Notes under the pieces: generated by a model
What the model was told of the DNA's origin: nothing
Seen by the model: the letters and a program-made list of their open reading frames with translations, nothing else
Databases searched by the model: none
Made by a program: the position numbers and the translations under genes
Shown here: positions 51,491 through 61,156 of the stretch, one piece after another
Position numbering within the stretch: the first letter of the stretch is position 1
How the letters are laid out: each line of letters begins with the position of its first letter
Assembly (NCBI RefSeq): GCF_004005905.1
Contig: NZ_SACO01000002.1
Location: 310,001 to 374,000, forward strand
DNA from: Novosphingobium umbonatum
Lineage (GTDB): Bacteria; Pseudomonadota; Alphaproteobacteria; Sphingomonadales; Sphingomonadaceae
Length of the DNA: 64,000 nucleotides
Direction of reading: 5' to 3'

Positions 51491-52431
51491 ACACTGCCTC
51501 CCAGAACTTGGACCCAACGGTCGGCGACCAAAGCGCCAAACAAGACAAAAAGATAAAGTACCGAATAGGCAAACAACTGCTTTTCCGGCTTCATTTTATC
51601 ATCCTCACCCTGCCGCTCGCGCAAGCCGACACGAAGGGCAAAGCCAAGAAACAGGCTGGAAAGCACGGCGGCCGACCATCCATAAACCGCGCCCGTATGC
51701 CCCAGCCACCAGGGCAGCAAGGTGAGCGGCAAGAGCAGCACCGAATAGATCAGGATCTGGCGCCGCGTGACCTTTTCCCCCGCCACAACGGGCAGCATGG
51801 GAATGCCTACCTTGGCATAATCGGTCTTCACAAACAGCGCCAAGGCCCAAAAATGCGGCGGCGTCCACATGAAGATGATCGCGAACAACAGCACCGGCAT
51901 CAGGGTAATATCCCCCGTCACCGCCACCCAACCGATCATCGGCGGAAAAGCCCCCGCCCCACCACCGATCACGATGTTCTGAGGCGTGCGCGGCTTGAGC
52001 CAGACGGTATAGACAAAGGAGTAATAGATAATCGAGACGAGCAGGATCAGCCCGCAAAGCCAGCCAGCGGCCAGCCCCATGGTCAGCACCGCAAAGCCCG
52101 ACAGCGCCATGCCGAAATCGCGCGCACTGTCGCGGTCCATGCGACCAGCGGGCAGCGGGCGGTTCGCGGTGCGCTTCATCCCCGCGTCAATATCGGCTTC
52201 CCACCACTGGTTAAGCGCCGCTGCGCCACCGGCACCCACCGCGATGCACAGGATCGTCGCAAAACCGATAACGGGGTGAATATGGCCGGGCGCGGCCAGC
52301 AAGCCGCAAAGTCCGGTAAAAATGACCAAGGTCATCACACGCGGCTTGGTCAGCGCGAAGAAATCGCGCCAATGGGCGGGCTGACGCTGAATCGCAGGCT
52401 GGCATTTCGGGGGCGAGGAGGTCTGGCTCAT
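51487..52431 (-). CDS. ctaB: Protoheme IX farnesyltransferase (heme O synthase)
   Basis: UbiA-family membrane prenyltransferase that adds farnesyl to heme b to make heme O for aa3 oxidase. From the ATG at 52431 it has 314 residues and about nine helices. The first Asp-rich motif is [21 protein letters not shown] and a second conserved loop is [33 protein letters not shown] longer open frame upstream is not supported. ctaD ends 124 bases upstream. Confidence 0.95.
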   Translation of the reverse strand: MSQTSSPPKCQPAIQRQPAHWRDFFALTKPRVMTLVIFTGLCGLLAAPGHIHPVIGFATILCIAVGAGGAAALNQWWEADIDAGMKRTANRPLPAGRMDRDSARDFGMALSGFAVLTMGLAAGWLCGLILLVSIIYYSFVYTVWLKPRTPQNIVIGGGAGAFPPMIGWVAVTGDITLMPVLLFAIIFMWTPPHFWALALFVKTDYAKVGIPMLPVVAGEKVTRRQILIYSVLLLPLTLLPWWLGHTGAVYGWSAAVLSSLFLGFALRVGLRERQGEDDKMKPEKQLFAYSVLYLFVLFGALVADRWVQVLGGSV

Positions 52432-52555
52432 AGGCCAAGCCCCTTGCCGCAAAGCCAGCGGATGTAAAGGGCGCAAGGTGTCCATCGCCTGTCCCAAGCT
52501 GGTTGCCAAGCCCTGTTGGCGGTGCTCCGGCCTGTCCGGCGCACCGCCAAAGGTC

Positions 52556-54241
52556 TTAGTGGTGGTCCTCGTCCTTGATCGTGGGCAAGGTTTCGAACTG
52601 GTGGAACGGCGGCGGGCTGGACAGGGTCCATTCCAGCGTCGTTGCACCCTCGCCCCAATAATTGCCCTCGGCCTTGCGACCGGCAATCAGGGCATAGGCG
52701 ATGTTGACAAAGAAGATCACCATCGAAGCCGCCATCACCATGTAACCCACCGTGGCGAAATGGTTCCAATAGGCATAGGCGGGGGTGAAGTCGGGATAGC
52801 GGCGCGGCATACCCTGCATACCTAGGAAGTGCATGGGGAAGAACAGCATGTTCACGCCCACAAAGAACACCGCAAAGTGCAGATAGGACAGCAGTTCCGA
52901 ATGCCAGCGCCCGCTCATCTTGGGGAACCAGTAGTAGAAACCGGCGAACAGCGAGGTCACCGCACCCAGCGACAGCACATAGTGGAAATGCGCCACCACA
53001 TAATAGGTGTCCTGCAGATTGTCGTCCAAACCACCATTGGCCAGTTCCACACCCGTCACACCGCCGACGGTGAACAGGAAGATGAAACCGATGGCCCACA
53101 CCATGGGGCTGGTGAAACGAATCGAACCACCCCACATGGTCGCGATCCAGCTGAAGATCTTGATGCCGGTGGGCACCGCGATCACCATCGTCGCCGTGGT
53201 GAAATACATCTTCACATCTTCGGACAGGCCCGTGGTGTACATATGGTGCGCCCAGACCACAAAGCCCACAACGCCAATCGCCACCATGGCATAGGCCATG
53301 CCCAAATAGCCGAAGACGGGCTTGCGGCTGAAGGTCGACACGATCTGGCTGATAATGCCGAAACCGGGCAGGATCATGATGTAAACTTCGGGATGGCCAA
53401 AGAACCAGAACAGATGCTGGAACAGCACCGGATCGCCACCACCGGCCGCATCAAAGAAAGTCGTGCCAAAATTGCGATCGGTCAGCAGCATGGTGATGGC
53501 AGCGGCCAGCACCGGCAGCGCCAGCAGCAGCAGGAAAGCAGTCACCAGCACCGACCACACGAACAAAGGCATCTTGTGCAGCGTCATGCCCGGCGCGCGC
53601 ATGTTGAAAATGGTGGTAATGAAATTGATCGCCCCCATGATCGAACCTGCGCCTGAAAGGTGCAGCGAGAAAATGGCAAAGTCCACCGCAGGCCCGCTGG
53701 ACCCCGTGGTCGAGAGCGGCGCATAGGCGGTCCAGCCAATACCGGCCCCCTGCCCCGTGCCGCCGGGCACAAAGGCCGAGCACATCAGCGAGACAAAACC
53801 CGCCACCGTCAGCCAGAAGGAGATGTTGTTCATGCGCGGAAACGCCATGTCCGGCGCACCAATCATGATGGGCACAAACCAATTGCCGAAACCGCCGATG
53901 ATGGCGGGCATCACCATGAAAAACACCATGATCAGGCCATGCGCCGTGATCAACACGTTCCACAGGTGCAATTGCTGGTCAAAACTGGGGTTGGAAACAC
54001 CCAGAGCGGCGGCAATCGTGGCCAGATATTGAATGCCCGGCTTGGCCAGTTCGGCGCGCATCAGGCCCGAAATCGCCCCGCCGATCACCCCCGCCGTAAT
54101 GGCGAAGATCAAATAGAGCGTGCCAATGTCCTTGTGGTTGGTCGACATGAACCAACGCGAGAAAAATCCCGGCTTGTGATCATGGTCGTCATGCACATGC
54201 CCGTCATCATGGGCCTGAAATTCAGAAGCGATGGTAGCCAT
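52556..54241 (-). CDS. ctaD: Cytochrome c oxidase subunit I (aa3-type)
   Basis: A 561-residue, twelve-helix catalytic subunit with heme a, heme a3 and CuB. Markers of the A1 class are present: GHPEVYI with the D-channel Glu and the His-Tyr pair, VWAHHMYT with two CuB His, the K-channel Lys in TGIKIFSW, and HFHYVLS. The N-terminus is His/Asp-rich ([14 protein letters not shown]). The ATG at 54241 is used; an upstream ATG at 54262 is possible but less well placed. Confidence 0.97.
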   Translation of the reverse strand: MATIASEFQAHDDGHVHDDHDHKPGFFSRWFMSTNHKDIGTLYLIFAITAGVIGGAISGLMRAELAKPGIQYLATIAAALGVSNPSFDQQLHLWNVLITAHGLIMVFFMVMPAIIGGFGNWFVPIMIGAPDMAFPRMNNISFWLTVAGFVSLMCSAFVPGGTGQGAGIGWTAYAPLSTTGSSGPAVDFAIFSLHLSGAGSIMGAINFITTIFNMRAPGMTLHKMPLFVWSVLVTAFLLLLALPVLAAAITMLLTDRNFGTTFFDAAGGGDPVLFQHLFWFFGHPEVYIMILPGFGIISQIVSTFSRKPVFGYLGMAYAMVAIGVVGFVVWAHHMYTTGLSEDVKMYFTTATMVIAVPTGIKIFSWIATMWGGSIRFTSPMVWAIGFIFLFTVGGVTGVELANGGLDDNLQDTYYVVAHFHYVLSLGAVTSLFAGFYYWFPKMSGRWHSELLSYLHFAVFFVGVNMLFFPMHFLGMQGMPRRYPDFTPAYAYWNHFATVGYMVMAASMVIFFVNIAYALIAGRKAEGNYWGEGATTLEWTLSSPPPFHQFETLPTIKDEDHH

Positions 54242-54268
54242 TGTTCTTTCAACCTTCGCCAAAAGGGA

Positions 54269-55261
54269 TCATTCGCCCGAAGCGGCCGCAACAGCGGGCG
54301 CCTCGCTGGCTGCTGCTTCGGCTGCGGGGGCAGCAGCGCTTTCGGGCGCGCCGTCGATCTTGCCGCCCGCATGGGTCAACACCCAGGCGTTATATTGCGG
54401 GCGAGGCAGCGCCTCCACCACAATCGGCATATAGCCATGGCGCGCACCGCAAAGCTCGCTGCACTGGCCATAATAAACGCCCGGCTCTTTCACCGTCAGC
54501 AGCTTTTCATTGATGCGCCCGGGCACCGCGTCCAGCTTGAACCACAGCGAAGGCACCGCGAAGGAATGGATCACATCCGCACCAAAGGTCTGCAGGCGAA
54601 TCGGTTCGCCCGCCGGCACCACCATGCGGTAATCGGCCGCCAACTGCTCGGGCTCGCCGCGCTTTTTGGCTTCCTCTTTGCTCAGCATGTTGCTGGTGAC
54701 TTCAAACCCGCCATTGTCGGGATAGGCATAGGTCCAGTACCACTGGTTGCCGATCGCCTTGATGGTCACCGCATCCTTGGGCGGCGTTTTATACTGATGC
54801 GCCAACAACTTCATCGAAGGCACAAACACCACCAGCAGGATCAGCACCGGAATACCGGTCCAGATTACTTCCAGCAGCGTGTTATGGCTGGTTTTGCTGG
54901 GCACCGGATTCGCACGGGCATTATAACGCACCATCACCCAGATCAGCAGCGCGGCCACAAAAATGCTGACCGCGATCAACACGACCATCACGATATTATC
55001 GTGCATCCACAAGGCTTCTAGGCCGGTGGCCGAATATTGTGTCTGGAACGTGGTACCGCCATCCACCGGCATCCCCTTGCCGGGCGTGGGCGCCATAGGC
55101 GTATAGCCACCGGGCGCCACCGCCAGATGGTTGGCGTCCGCCGCAACAGCATTGGCCGCGAATAAAGAAGTAACAACGCAGCCCAGCGCCACCGCGCTTG
55201 CCGCTTTCGTCAAAAGCCCCAACCGGCGCCGCAAAGCGCCCAGTCTTTCTCCCAATGTCAT
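54269..55261 (-). CDS. ctaC: Cytochrome c oxidase subunit II
   Basis: A 330-residue subunit II with an N-terminal signal or helix, two membrane helices (about 90-165) and a periplasmic cupredoxin domain. The CuA ligands are in QCSELCGARHGYMPI, and the aromatic electron-entry region is GNQWYWTYAYPD. The C-terminus is an Ala-rich tail of about 30 residues, not a cytochrome c domain. It is the first gene of the oxidase array. Confidence 0.96.
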   Translation of the reverse strand: MTLGERLGALRRRLGLLTKAASAVALGCVVTSLFAANAVAADANHLAVAPGGYTPMAPTPGKGMPVDGGTTFQTQYSATGLEALWMHDNIVMVVLIAVSIFVAALLIWVMVRYNARANPVPSKTSHNTLLEVIWTGIPVLILLVVFVPSMKLLAHQYKTPPKDAVTIKAIGNQWYWTYAYPDNGGFEVTSNMLSKEEAKKRGEPEQLAADYRMVVPAGEPIRLQTFGADVIHSFAVPSLWFKLDAVPGRINEKLLTVKEPGVYYGQCSELCGARHGYMPIVVEALPRPQYNAWVLTHAGGKIDGAPESAAAPAAEAAASEAPAVAAASGE

Positions 55262-55362
55262 GGCCTAGGTTCTTTCTTATTTCACCATACGAGAGACTTG
55301 CCCCCCTCGCATCAGCATCCACAGGCTCTGGGGCTTTTGCCCCTTGAGGCTTAGGTCTACCA

Positions 55363-55386
55363 GCGCTTGCCCCAGCCCACAAGCGC
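55363..55386. promoter_or_regulatory. Dyad in the divergent ctaC/pyrE control region
   Basis: GCGCTTG and CAAGCGC, perfect 7-base arms with a 10-base spacer, lie about 100 bases upstream of ctaC; a second small hairpin, GGGGC-TTTT-GCCCC, lies at 55330-55343. They may act in the cox leader or as an operator. Their function is unknown. Confidence 0.3.
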
Positions 55387-55503
55387 CTCTAGGGGTAAAT
55401 TTGACACCGAAATTGTGGCATCCTGCTTGGCGTGGCTCTATGGGGCACGGTACAGGCGCCCGAAACGGCGTATGGCAAGAGATTGACTAAGGCTGATTGA
55501 CCG

Positions 55504-56088
55504 ATGACCGAAGATGAAGTGCTGGGCGAATTCCGTGCGAGCCAGGCCCTGCTGGAAGGCCATTTCCTGCTCTCCTCCGGCCGCCACAGCGCGCATTATC
55601 TGCAATGTGCCCGCGTTTTGATGAATCCGATGCGCGCAAGCCGTCTGGCTCTGGCCATTGCGCAACGCATCCCGCGCGATGTGAAAAAGGAAATCAACAA
55701 GGTGGTCAGCCCCGCAATGGGCGGCCTGATCATCGGCCATGAAATGGGCCGCGCGCTGGGCGTGGACGCGATGTTTGTGGAACGCCCCACCGGCACATTC
55801 GAACTGCGCCGCGGTTTCTCACTGGAACCGGGCGACAAGGTGTTGATGGTCGAAGACGTGGTCACCACCGGCCTTTCGAGCCGTGAAGCGATTCGCGCCA
55901 TCGAGGAAGCTGGCGGACAGGTCATTGCCGCAGCCTCGCTGATCGACCGCAGCGCGGGCGCGGTGGATCTGGGCGTGCCCTTCTATCCGCTGATCGCGCT
56001 CAACTTCCCCACCTATGCGCCCGAAGAAGTGCCCGAATCGCTGGCCGCCATTCCCGCTATCAAGCCCGGCAGCCGGGCCAAGGCATGA
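55504..56088 (+). CDS. pyrE: Orotate phosphoribosyltransferase
   Basis: Transfers phosphoribose from PRPP to orotate to give OMP. The 194 residues show [39 protein letters not shown] and the PRPP-binding loop [19 protein letters not shown]. It begins a plus-strand run and overlaps pdxJ by ATGA. Confidence 0.95.
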   Translation: MTEDEVLGEFRASQALLEGHFLLSSGRHSAHYLQCARVLMNPMRASRLALAIAQRIPRDVKKEINKVVSPAMGGLIIGHEMGRALGVDAMFVERPTGTFELRRGFSLEPGDKVLMVEDVVTTGLSSREAIRAIEEAGGQVIAAASLIDRSAGAVDLGVPFYPLIALNFPTYAPEEVPESLAAIPAIKPGSRAKA

Positions 56089-56843
56089 ATGGCGCGATGA
56101 CCAGCGTGCTGAACCCCGCCCGTTTGCGGCTTGGCGTGAACATCGACCATGTCGCCACCATCCGCAATGCACGCGGGGGGGAGCATCCTGATCCTGTGCG
56201 CGCGGCGCAAATCGTAGCTTCTGTGGGCGGCGATGGCATCACCGCCCATTTGCGCGAAGACCGCCGCCATATCCGCGACGAGGATCTGGCGCGAATTCAG
56301 GCGGCCACCAATCTTCCGCTCAATCTGGAAATGGCCGCCACCGAGGAAATGCTGGAAATCGCGCTGCGTCACAAGCCGCATGCCGCATGCATCGTGCCCG
56401 AACGCCGCGAGGAACGCACCACCGAGGGCGGTCTGGATGCCGCTGGCCAGCATAACCGTCTGGCCCCGATCATCGCGCGTTTGAAAGATGCGGGCATCCG
56501 CGTCAGCCTGTTCATCGCGCCCGAAATGCGCCAGTTGGACGCCGCCATCCGCCTTGGCGCCCCCGTGGTCGAATTCCACACCGGCGAATATGCCCATGCC
56601 GAGGGTGAGGCCCGTGCGGTCGAATTGAAGCGCCTGGCCGATATGGCCGCGCTGGCCGCGCGCAACGGGATCGAACCCCATGCCGGACACGGTCTGACCT
56701 ATGACAATGTGCAGCCCATTGCCGCCATTCCCCAGATCGCCGAACTCAACATCGGCCATTACCTGATTGGTGAGGCAGTGTTTGTCGGTCTGGAACAAGC
56801 GGTGCAGCGTATGCGCGACCTGATGGACGCTGCGCGCGGGTAA
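56085..56843 (+). CDS. pdxJ: Pyridoxine 5'-phosphate synthase
   Basis: Closes the pyridoxine ring from deoxyxylulose phosphate and 3-amino-2-oxopropyl phosphate. Seen: [67 protein letters not shown] and [12 protein letters not shown]. At 252 residues it is of usual length. The start at 56085 is coupled to pyrE, though the ATG at 56097 would also serve. pyrE-pdxJ-acpS-lepB is a recurrent alphaproteobacterial order. Confidence 0.96.
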   Translation: MNGAMTSVLNPARLRLGVNIDHVATIRNARGGEHPDPVRAAQIVASVGGDGITAHLREDRRHIRDEDLARIQAATNLPLNLEMAATEEMLEIALRHKPHAACIVPERREERTTEGGLDAAGQHNRLAPIIARLKDAGIRVSLFIAPEMRQLDAAIRLGAPVVEFHTGEYAHAEGEARAVELKRLADMAALAARNGIEPHAGHGLTYDNVQPIAAIPQIAELNIGHYLIGEAVFVGLEQAVQRMRDLMDAARG

Positions 56844-56857
56844 AGGATGGATCGGGC

Positions 56858-57262
56858 GTGATCTTGGGCCTTGGCACGGATCTGTGCAGCGTGGAGCGGA
56901 TAGAAGCCGCGCTGGCCCGTCAGTCCGACCGCTTCATCGCGCGCTGCTTCACGCCAGGCGAAATCGCGCTGGCCCAATCGCGCCCAGCCCTGCGCGCCGC
57001 CACTCTAGCCAAGCGCTGGGCCGCCAAGGAGGCCTGCGCCAAGGCGTTGGGCACGGGGATCGGGCGCGGCTTTGGCATGACCGATATAGAGGTGGTGCTG
57101 AATGATCTGGGCGCGCCCTCGCTGATCCTGCATGGCGGGGCGGCGGAAAGGCTTGCGGCCATCACGCCGGAAGGGCATGAAGGCTTTGTTCATCTTTCGC
57201 TCAGCGACGAATTGCCATGGGCGCAAGCTACAGTAATTGTTGAGGGGCGGGTTAAAGTCTAA
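56858..57262 (+). CDS. acpS: Holo-[acyl-carrier-protein] synthase
   Basis: Adds 4'-phosphopantetheine from CoA to acyl carrier protein. The 134 residues have the Mg2+-binding start GLGTDLCSVERIEAAL and the signature LAKRWAAKEACAKALGTG. GTG start at 56858. It lies two bases before lepB. Confidence 0.95.
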   Translation: MILGLGTDLCSVERIEAALARQSDRFIARCFTPGEIALAQSRPALRAATLAKRWAAKEACAKALGTGIGRGFGMTDIEVVLNDLGAPSLILHGGAAERLAAITPEGHEGFVHLSLSDELPWAQATVIVEGRVKV

Positions 57263-57264
57263 AC

Positions 57265-58149
57265 ATGATGACAGAGCCCGACTCCCTGCAGCCCCCCGCC
57301 AATGCCGCGACGCCCGCCGAAGAACCCATTAACTGGTGGGCCGAGGCGCGCGGCCTGCTGGGCATGTTCATGGCGGTGATCGCTTTTCATAGTCTGGTGG
57401 CCAAGCCTTTTTACATCCCCAGTTCGTCCATGGCGCCCAATCTATGGGTGGGCGATCATTTGGTGGTCTCGAAATATCCCTATGGCTGGAATTGGGCCTC
57501 GGCCAGTTTCCATATCCTGCCCCATGGCGAATGGCGCATTCTGGGCAAGACGCCCGCCTATGGCGATGTCGTGATCATCGTGCCGCGCGGTCGCCCGAAC
57601 GAGGATTATATCAAGCGCGTGGTCGCCCTGCCCGGCGACCGCATCGCCCTGCGCCATGGCCAGATCATCCTGAATGGCAAGCCGGTGCCGCAGGAGATGT
57701 TGCCGCGAATCCAAGTGCCGCTCGACGCGCTGGGTTCGGATGAAGACCCCTATCCTTGCGAGGGTTTCGGCTTTGAAGGGTTGAAGCAGCGCCTGCCTTC
57801 GGGACAATTGGTATGCGACATGCCCGCCTATCGCGAAACCATGCCCAATGGCGCGACCTATACGGTGGTGGACCATACCGAGCAGCCCTATGACGAGATG
57901 GTCGAGGTCAAAGTGCCCGAAGGCCATGTGTTTGTCATGGGCGACAATCGCGACCATTCCGCCGACAGCCGCGTCAGTCTGGACGAGCGTGGCCTTGGCG
58001 GGCCGGTGCCTTTGAGTGATATTGGCGGACGGGCCGAATTGATCACCCATTCCTTCACCGCGGCGGCGGGTTGGAACCCTTTGACATGGTTCACCGCCTT
58101 GCGCTCTGGCCGTTCGGGCACCAGCCTGCGGCCCAAGGGCGCGCATTGA
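57265..58149 (+). CDS. lepB: Signal peptidase I
   Basis: Membrane serine protease that removes Sec and Tat signal peptides. After one N-terminal helix (LLGMFMAVIAFHSLVAKPFYI) come the catalytic Ser in PSSSMAPNLWVGDHL, the general-base Lys in EDYIKRVVALPGDRI and the box-E motif MGDNRDHSADSR. The 294 residues include a medium-sized insert in the beta domain. It is cotranscribed with acpS and pdxJ. Confidence 0.95.
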   Translation: MMTEPDSLQPPANAATPAEEPINWWAEARGLLGMFMAVIAFHSLVAKPFYIPSSSMAPNLWVGDHLVVSKYPYGWNWASASFHILPHGEWRILGKTPAYGDVVIIVPRGRPNEDYIKRVVALPGDRIALRHGQIILNGKPVPQEMLPRIQVPLDALGSDEDPYPCEGFGFEGLKQRLPSGQLVCDMPAYRETMPNGATYTVVDHTEQPYDEMVEVKVPEGHVFVMGDNRDHSADSRVSLDERGLGGPVPLSDIGGRAELITHSFTAAAGWNPLTWFTALRSGRSGTSLRPKGAH

Positions 58150-58152
58150 TCG

Positions 58153-59289
58153 ATGGCCGCGCGCAACGCCAAACCGGCCAAATCCCCCCTGCCCCACCGC
58201 AAGCGCGCTGGTCCGACCGACATTCATGACCCTCTGGTGCGCCAAGAGGCCAAAAAGGCGCTGATCTGGTTTGGCGTGGCGGGCATGATCGCCTTGGTGG
58301 TGGTTTTGTCCGATCCGCTGATGGTGGTGTTTGGCGGCATGGTGTTTGGCGCTCTGCTGGATGGCGGGGCGCGGCTGTTGCGCAAGGTGCTGCCGATCGG
58401 GCGCGTGTGGCGGGTGGCGATTGTGCTGCTGGCGGCGGTGGGCTTCTCGCTCTGGTTCCTCACCTATGCCGGTTCGCAAATCGCGCTACAGGCCGCCGCT
58501 TTGCCCGAAACCCTGTTGGCGCAGGCGATGAAGGCGCTGCATTGGGCTGAAAGGCACCGGCTGATCACCATCAACACCCGCATGATCCAGAATCTGACCG
58601 AGCAGGCCATTGCTGGTGTCGGCCAGTTGACCGGCGTGGTGGGCGGCTTGATCGGCGGGGCGACCACCATCTTCCTCATTCTGGTGCTGGGCATCTATTT
58701 CGCGATCGACCCCCAGCCCTATCAGCGCGGGCTGGCATGGATGCTGCCGCGCGAAAGCCGCCCCTTCTTTGACGACATGTTCACCGCCATGGGCCACACG
58801 ATGCGTCGCCTGCTGTTTGGCCGCATCGTGGGCATGGTCATCGAAGGGGTAACCATTGGCCTTGCCCTGTCGGCCTATGATGTGCCTTTGGCGACATTGT
58901 TGGGGTTGATCGCGGGAGGATTGGCGTTCCTACCCAATATTGGCGCGCCTATTTCGGGCCTTTTGATGGTGCTGGTCGGTTTTTCGGGCGGCACCAATAT
59001 GGGGCTCTATTGCATCGGCGTTTACGTGGTGGTGCAGGGTATAGACGGCAACATCATCGTGCCGATGGTGGCCAAGAAAACCGCCGATCTGGCCCCCGCG
59101 CTGGTGCTGGCCATGCAGTTGGTGATGGGCGCGCTTTTCGGCATTATCGGGCTGGCGCTCGCGGACCCGATGCTGGCCATGCTCAAGGTCTTGCTGGAAA
59201 AGCTGGCGGAGCGCGGCGGCTTGGCCGATGATGCCCATGCCGGAGATGCGGAGGCCGTTGACAGTGAATTGTCATCGGTTGAAGCGTAA
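58153..59289 (+). CDS. AI-2E family transporter-like membrane protein
   Basis: A 378-residue polytopic protein of the AI-2E/PerM exporter family, with about eight helices and the conserved pattern GLALSAYDVPLATLLGLIAGGLAFLPNIGAPISGLLMVLVGFSGG near the C-terminus. Members export small molecules or ions (for example Na+/H+ exchange); the name from autoinducer-2 does not prove that substrate. It starts three bases after lepB. Confidence 0.88.
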   Translation: MAARNAKPAKSPLPHRKRAGPTDIHDPLVRQEAKKALIWFGVAGMIALVVVLSDPLMVVFGGMVFGALLDGGARLLRKVLPIGRVWRVAIVLLAAVGFSLWFLTYAGSQIALQAAALPETLLAQAMKALHWAERHRLITINTRMIQNLTEQAIAGVGQLTGVVGGLIGGATTIFLILVLGIYFAIDPQPYQRGLAWMLPRESRPFFDDMFTAMGHTMRRLLFGRIVGMVIEGVTIGLALSAYDVPLATLLGLIAGGLAFLPNIGAPISGLLMVLVGFSGGTNMGLYCIGVYVVVQGIDGNIIVPMVAKKTADLAPALVLAMQLVMGALFGIIGLALADPMLAMLKVLLEKLAERGGLADDAHAGDAEAVDSELSSVEA

Positions 59290-59301
59290 GCTGCGGTCCG
59301 G

Positions 59302-60528
59302 TTGTCCCCTTTGGTGCGAAAGTCCCTCTATGCTCTTGGCCTATCGGTTGTTCTCGTGATCGGCGGCTTGGGCGCCATGCGCTATTGGGCGCGGGAATTG
59401 ACGCAATTCACCTTTGTCCCCGCCCTGTCGTTTCAACCGGCGGCGCCCTTGGCCGGTGATGCCTATGCCGATCCGGCGCTGTGGTTCAGCCAAGGGACTG
59501 GCTCTCCGCAGGATGGCGCGCGCTGGCGGCCAACCGGAGCGCCCATGCAGGAAGCCACCGTGCCGGCAGCGGTGTTCTTTGTGCATCCCACCAGCCATTA
59601 TGACCGGATGCAGTGGAACGCCTCGCTGGACGATGCCACCGCCAACAAAACCGCCGACCTGTTCGTGCGCGGGCTGGCCACACCCTTTAACGCAGCGGCC
59701 GAACTCTGGGTGCCGCGCTATCGTCAGGCCACTTTGGGCGCATTTTTGACCGAGAGGCCCGAAGGCAAGCTGGCGCTGGATGCCGCCTATGCCGATGTGC
59801 TGGCCGCCTTTGACCATTTTCTGGCCCATGCCGATCCGCGCCTGCCCATCGTGCTGGCAGGCCACAGCCAAGGCTCGTTCCACCTCAAGCGCCTGATGCA
59901 GGAAAGGGTGGCGGGCAAGCCCTTGGCCCGACGGATCGCGGCGGCCTATGTGGTGGGCTGGCCAGTCAGTATCGAGCATGACCTGCCCGCGATGGGCTTG
60001 CCCGCCTGCACCAAAGCCGATCAAAGCGGCTGCATCCTCTCGTGGCAAAGCTATGCCGAACCGGCCGATACGGTGCAGATGCTGGATGCCTATGCCCATT
60101 TCCCCGGACTGGATGGAGCCAAGCGCGGCACCCCGCCATTCCTCTGCACCAATCCCTTGACCGGCGGCGAGAGCGATGTGGCCACCAACTTCAGCAATCA
60201 GGGCACGCTGGTTCCCGATGCGGCTTTGAGCGGCGGGGTGTTGATGCCCGGCCTGGTCCCTGCGCGCTGCTCTCCGGAAGGTTTCCTGTTAATCGGCCCC
60301 GCGCCGCAAATGGGGCCTTTCGTGCTGCCGGGCAACAATTACCACGTCTATGACTATCCGCTGTTCTGGAGCAATGTGCGGGCCGATGTTGCGCGGCGCG
60401 TGAACCATTGGCATGGGACGCGGATGAACAAGCCTTCGCCCTCCTCCACACAGGCCAGCGCCGCCAAGGTGGCGCCCACGGCCGCCCAGCCCGAAAAGCC
60501 CAAGTCATGGTGGCACCTGTGGTCCTGA
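59302..60528 (+). CDS. DUF3089 alpha/beta-hydrolase-like protein
   Basis: A 408-residue protein with one N-terminal membrane helix (SLYALGLSVVLVIGGLGAM) and a periplasmic DUF3089 domain. The nucleophile elbow IVLAGHSQGSFHLKRL lies near residue 190, and VFFVHPTSHYDRMQWNA near 95 gives the oxyanion strand. It is probably an esterase or lipase; the substrate is unknown. The TTG at 59302 is the likeliest start, since no ATG fits, and is not certain. The last 25 residues are Pro/Ala-rich. Confidence 0.85.
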   Translation: MSPLVRKSLYALGLSVVLVIGGLGAMRYWARELTQFTFVPALSFQPAAPLAGDAYADPALWFSQGTGSPQDGARWRPTGAPMQEATVPAAVFFVHPTSHYDRMQWNASLDDATANKTADLFVRGLATPFNAAAELWVPRYRQATLGAFLTERPEGKLALDAAYADVLAAFDHFLAHADPRLPIVLAGHSQGSFHLKRLMQERVAGKPLARRIAAAYVVGWPVSIEHDLPAMGLPACTKADQSGCILSWQSYAEPADTVQMLDAYAHFPGLDGAKRGTPPFLCTNPLTGGESDVATNFSNQGTLVPDAALSGGVLMPGLVPARCSPEGFLLIGPAPQMGPFVLPGNNYHVYDYPLFWSNVRADVARRVNHWHGTRMNKPSPSSTQASAAKVAPTAAQPEKPKSWWHLWS

Positions 60529-60548
60529 TCACCACCGGCGCGCTGGAA

Positions 60549-60998
60549 ATGCGCGATGCCCTGCCCGAAGGCGGCGCATTGCTGGGGCTGGATCTGGGCA
60601 CACAGACCATCGGCACCGCCTTTTGCGATCCGCATTGGAGCATCGCCAGCCCGGGCAAGACCATCAAGCGCGGCAAGTTCAGCGTCGACAAAGTGTTGAT
60701 CGCAGGCCTGATTGCCGAGCGGAATATCAAGGGGCTGGTGATGGGCCTGCCGCTCAATATGGATGGCAGCTCAGGTCCGCGCGTGCAATCGACCCGCGCC
60801 TATGCGCAGAATCTGGCCGCACTGGGCCTGCCGATCCTGCTATGGGATGAACGCTGGTCCACCACCAGCGCCGAAAGAGGCCTGATCGATCAGGATATGA
60901 GCCGCGCCAAGCGCAAGGAGCGCATCGACAGCGCGGCGGCAGCTGTGATCCTGCAGGCGGCCTGTGATGCGCTGGCTGGAGGTGGGTTCAGGCTGTGA
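60549..60998 (+). CDS. ruvX: Putative pre-16S rRNA nuclease RuvX/YqgF
   Basis: RNase H-fold nuclease proposed to process the 5' end of 16S rRNA. The 149 residues include GLDLGTQTIGTAFCDP with the first catalytic Asp, GLVMGLPLNMDGSSGPR, LLWDERWSTTSAER and a final Asp in KERIDSAAA. The ATG at 60549 avoids overlap with the upstream gene; the ATG at 60507 would add 14 residues and overlap it by 22 bases. Its stop overlaps the next small gene (GTGA). Confidence 0.9.
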   Translation: MRDALPEGGALLGLDLGTQTIGTAFCDPHWSIASPGKTIKRGKFSVDKVLIAGLIAERNIKGLVMGLPLNMDGSSGPRVQSTRAYAQNLAALGLPILLWDERWSTTSAERGLIDQDMSRAKRKERIDSAAAAVILQAACDALAGGGFRL

Positions 60999-61156
60999 TA
61001 GGCGGGCTGGTCGATCTGGTCGAGGGGCTTTGCGGCGTGCTCGACCAGATCGACACAGCTATCACCCTGTTCAAGACGCGCCGCCGCGCGATGATAACCC
61101 TTTCGCTGCTGTCCGTCGGCGCCATGGCCATTTGGCTGATAGCGCGAAGCGGTTAA
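60995..61156 (+). CDS. Putative 53-residue single-helix membrane protein after ruvX
   Basis: A GTG at 60995 overlaps the ruvX stop codon (GTGA) and opens a 53-codon frame: an amphipathic part (GGLVDLVEGLCGVLDQIDTA), a basic turn KTRRRAM, then a hydrophobic helix ITLSLLSVGAMAIWLIARSG. The coupled start and the positive-inside layout support a real gene. The function is unknown. Its end overlaps the end of the siroheme gene by four bases. Confidence 0.6.
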   Translation: MIGGLVDLVEGLCGVLDQIDTAITLFKTRRRAMITLSLLSVGAMAIWLIARSG

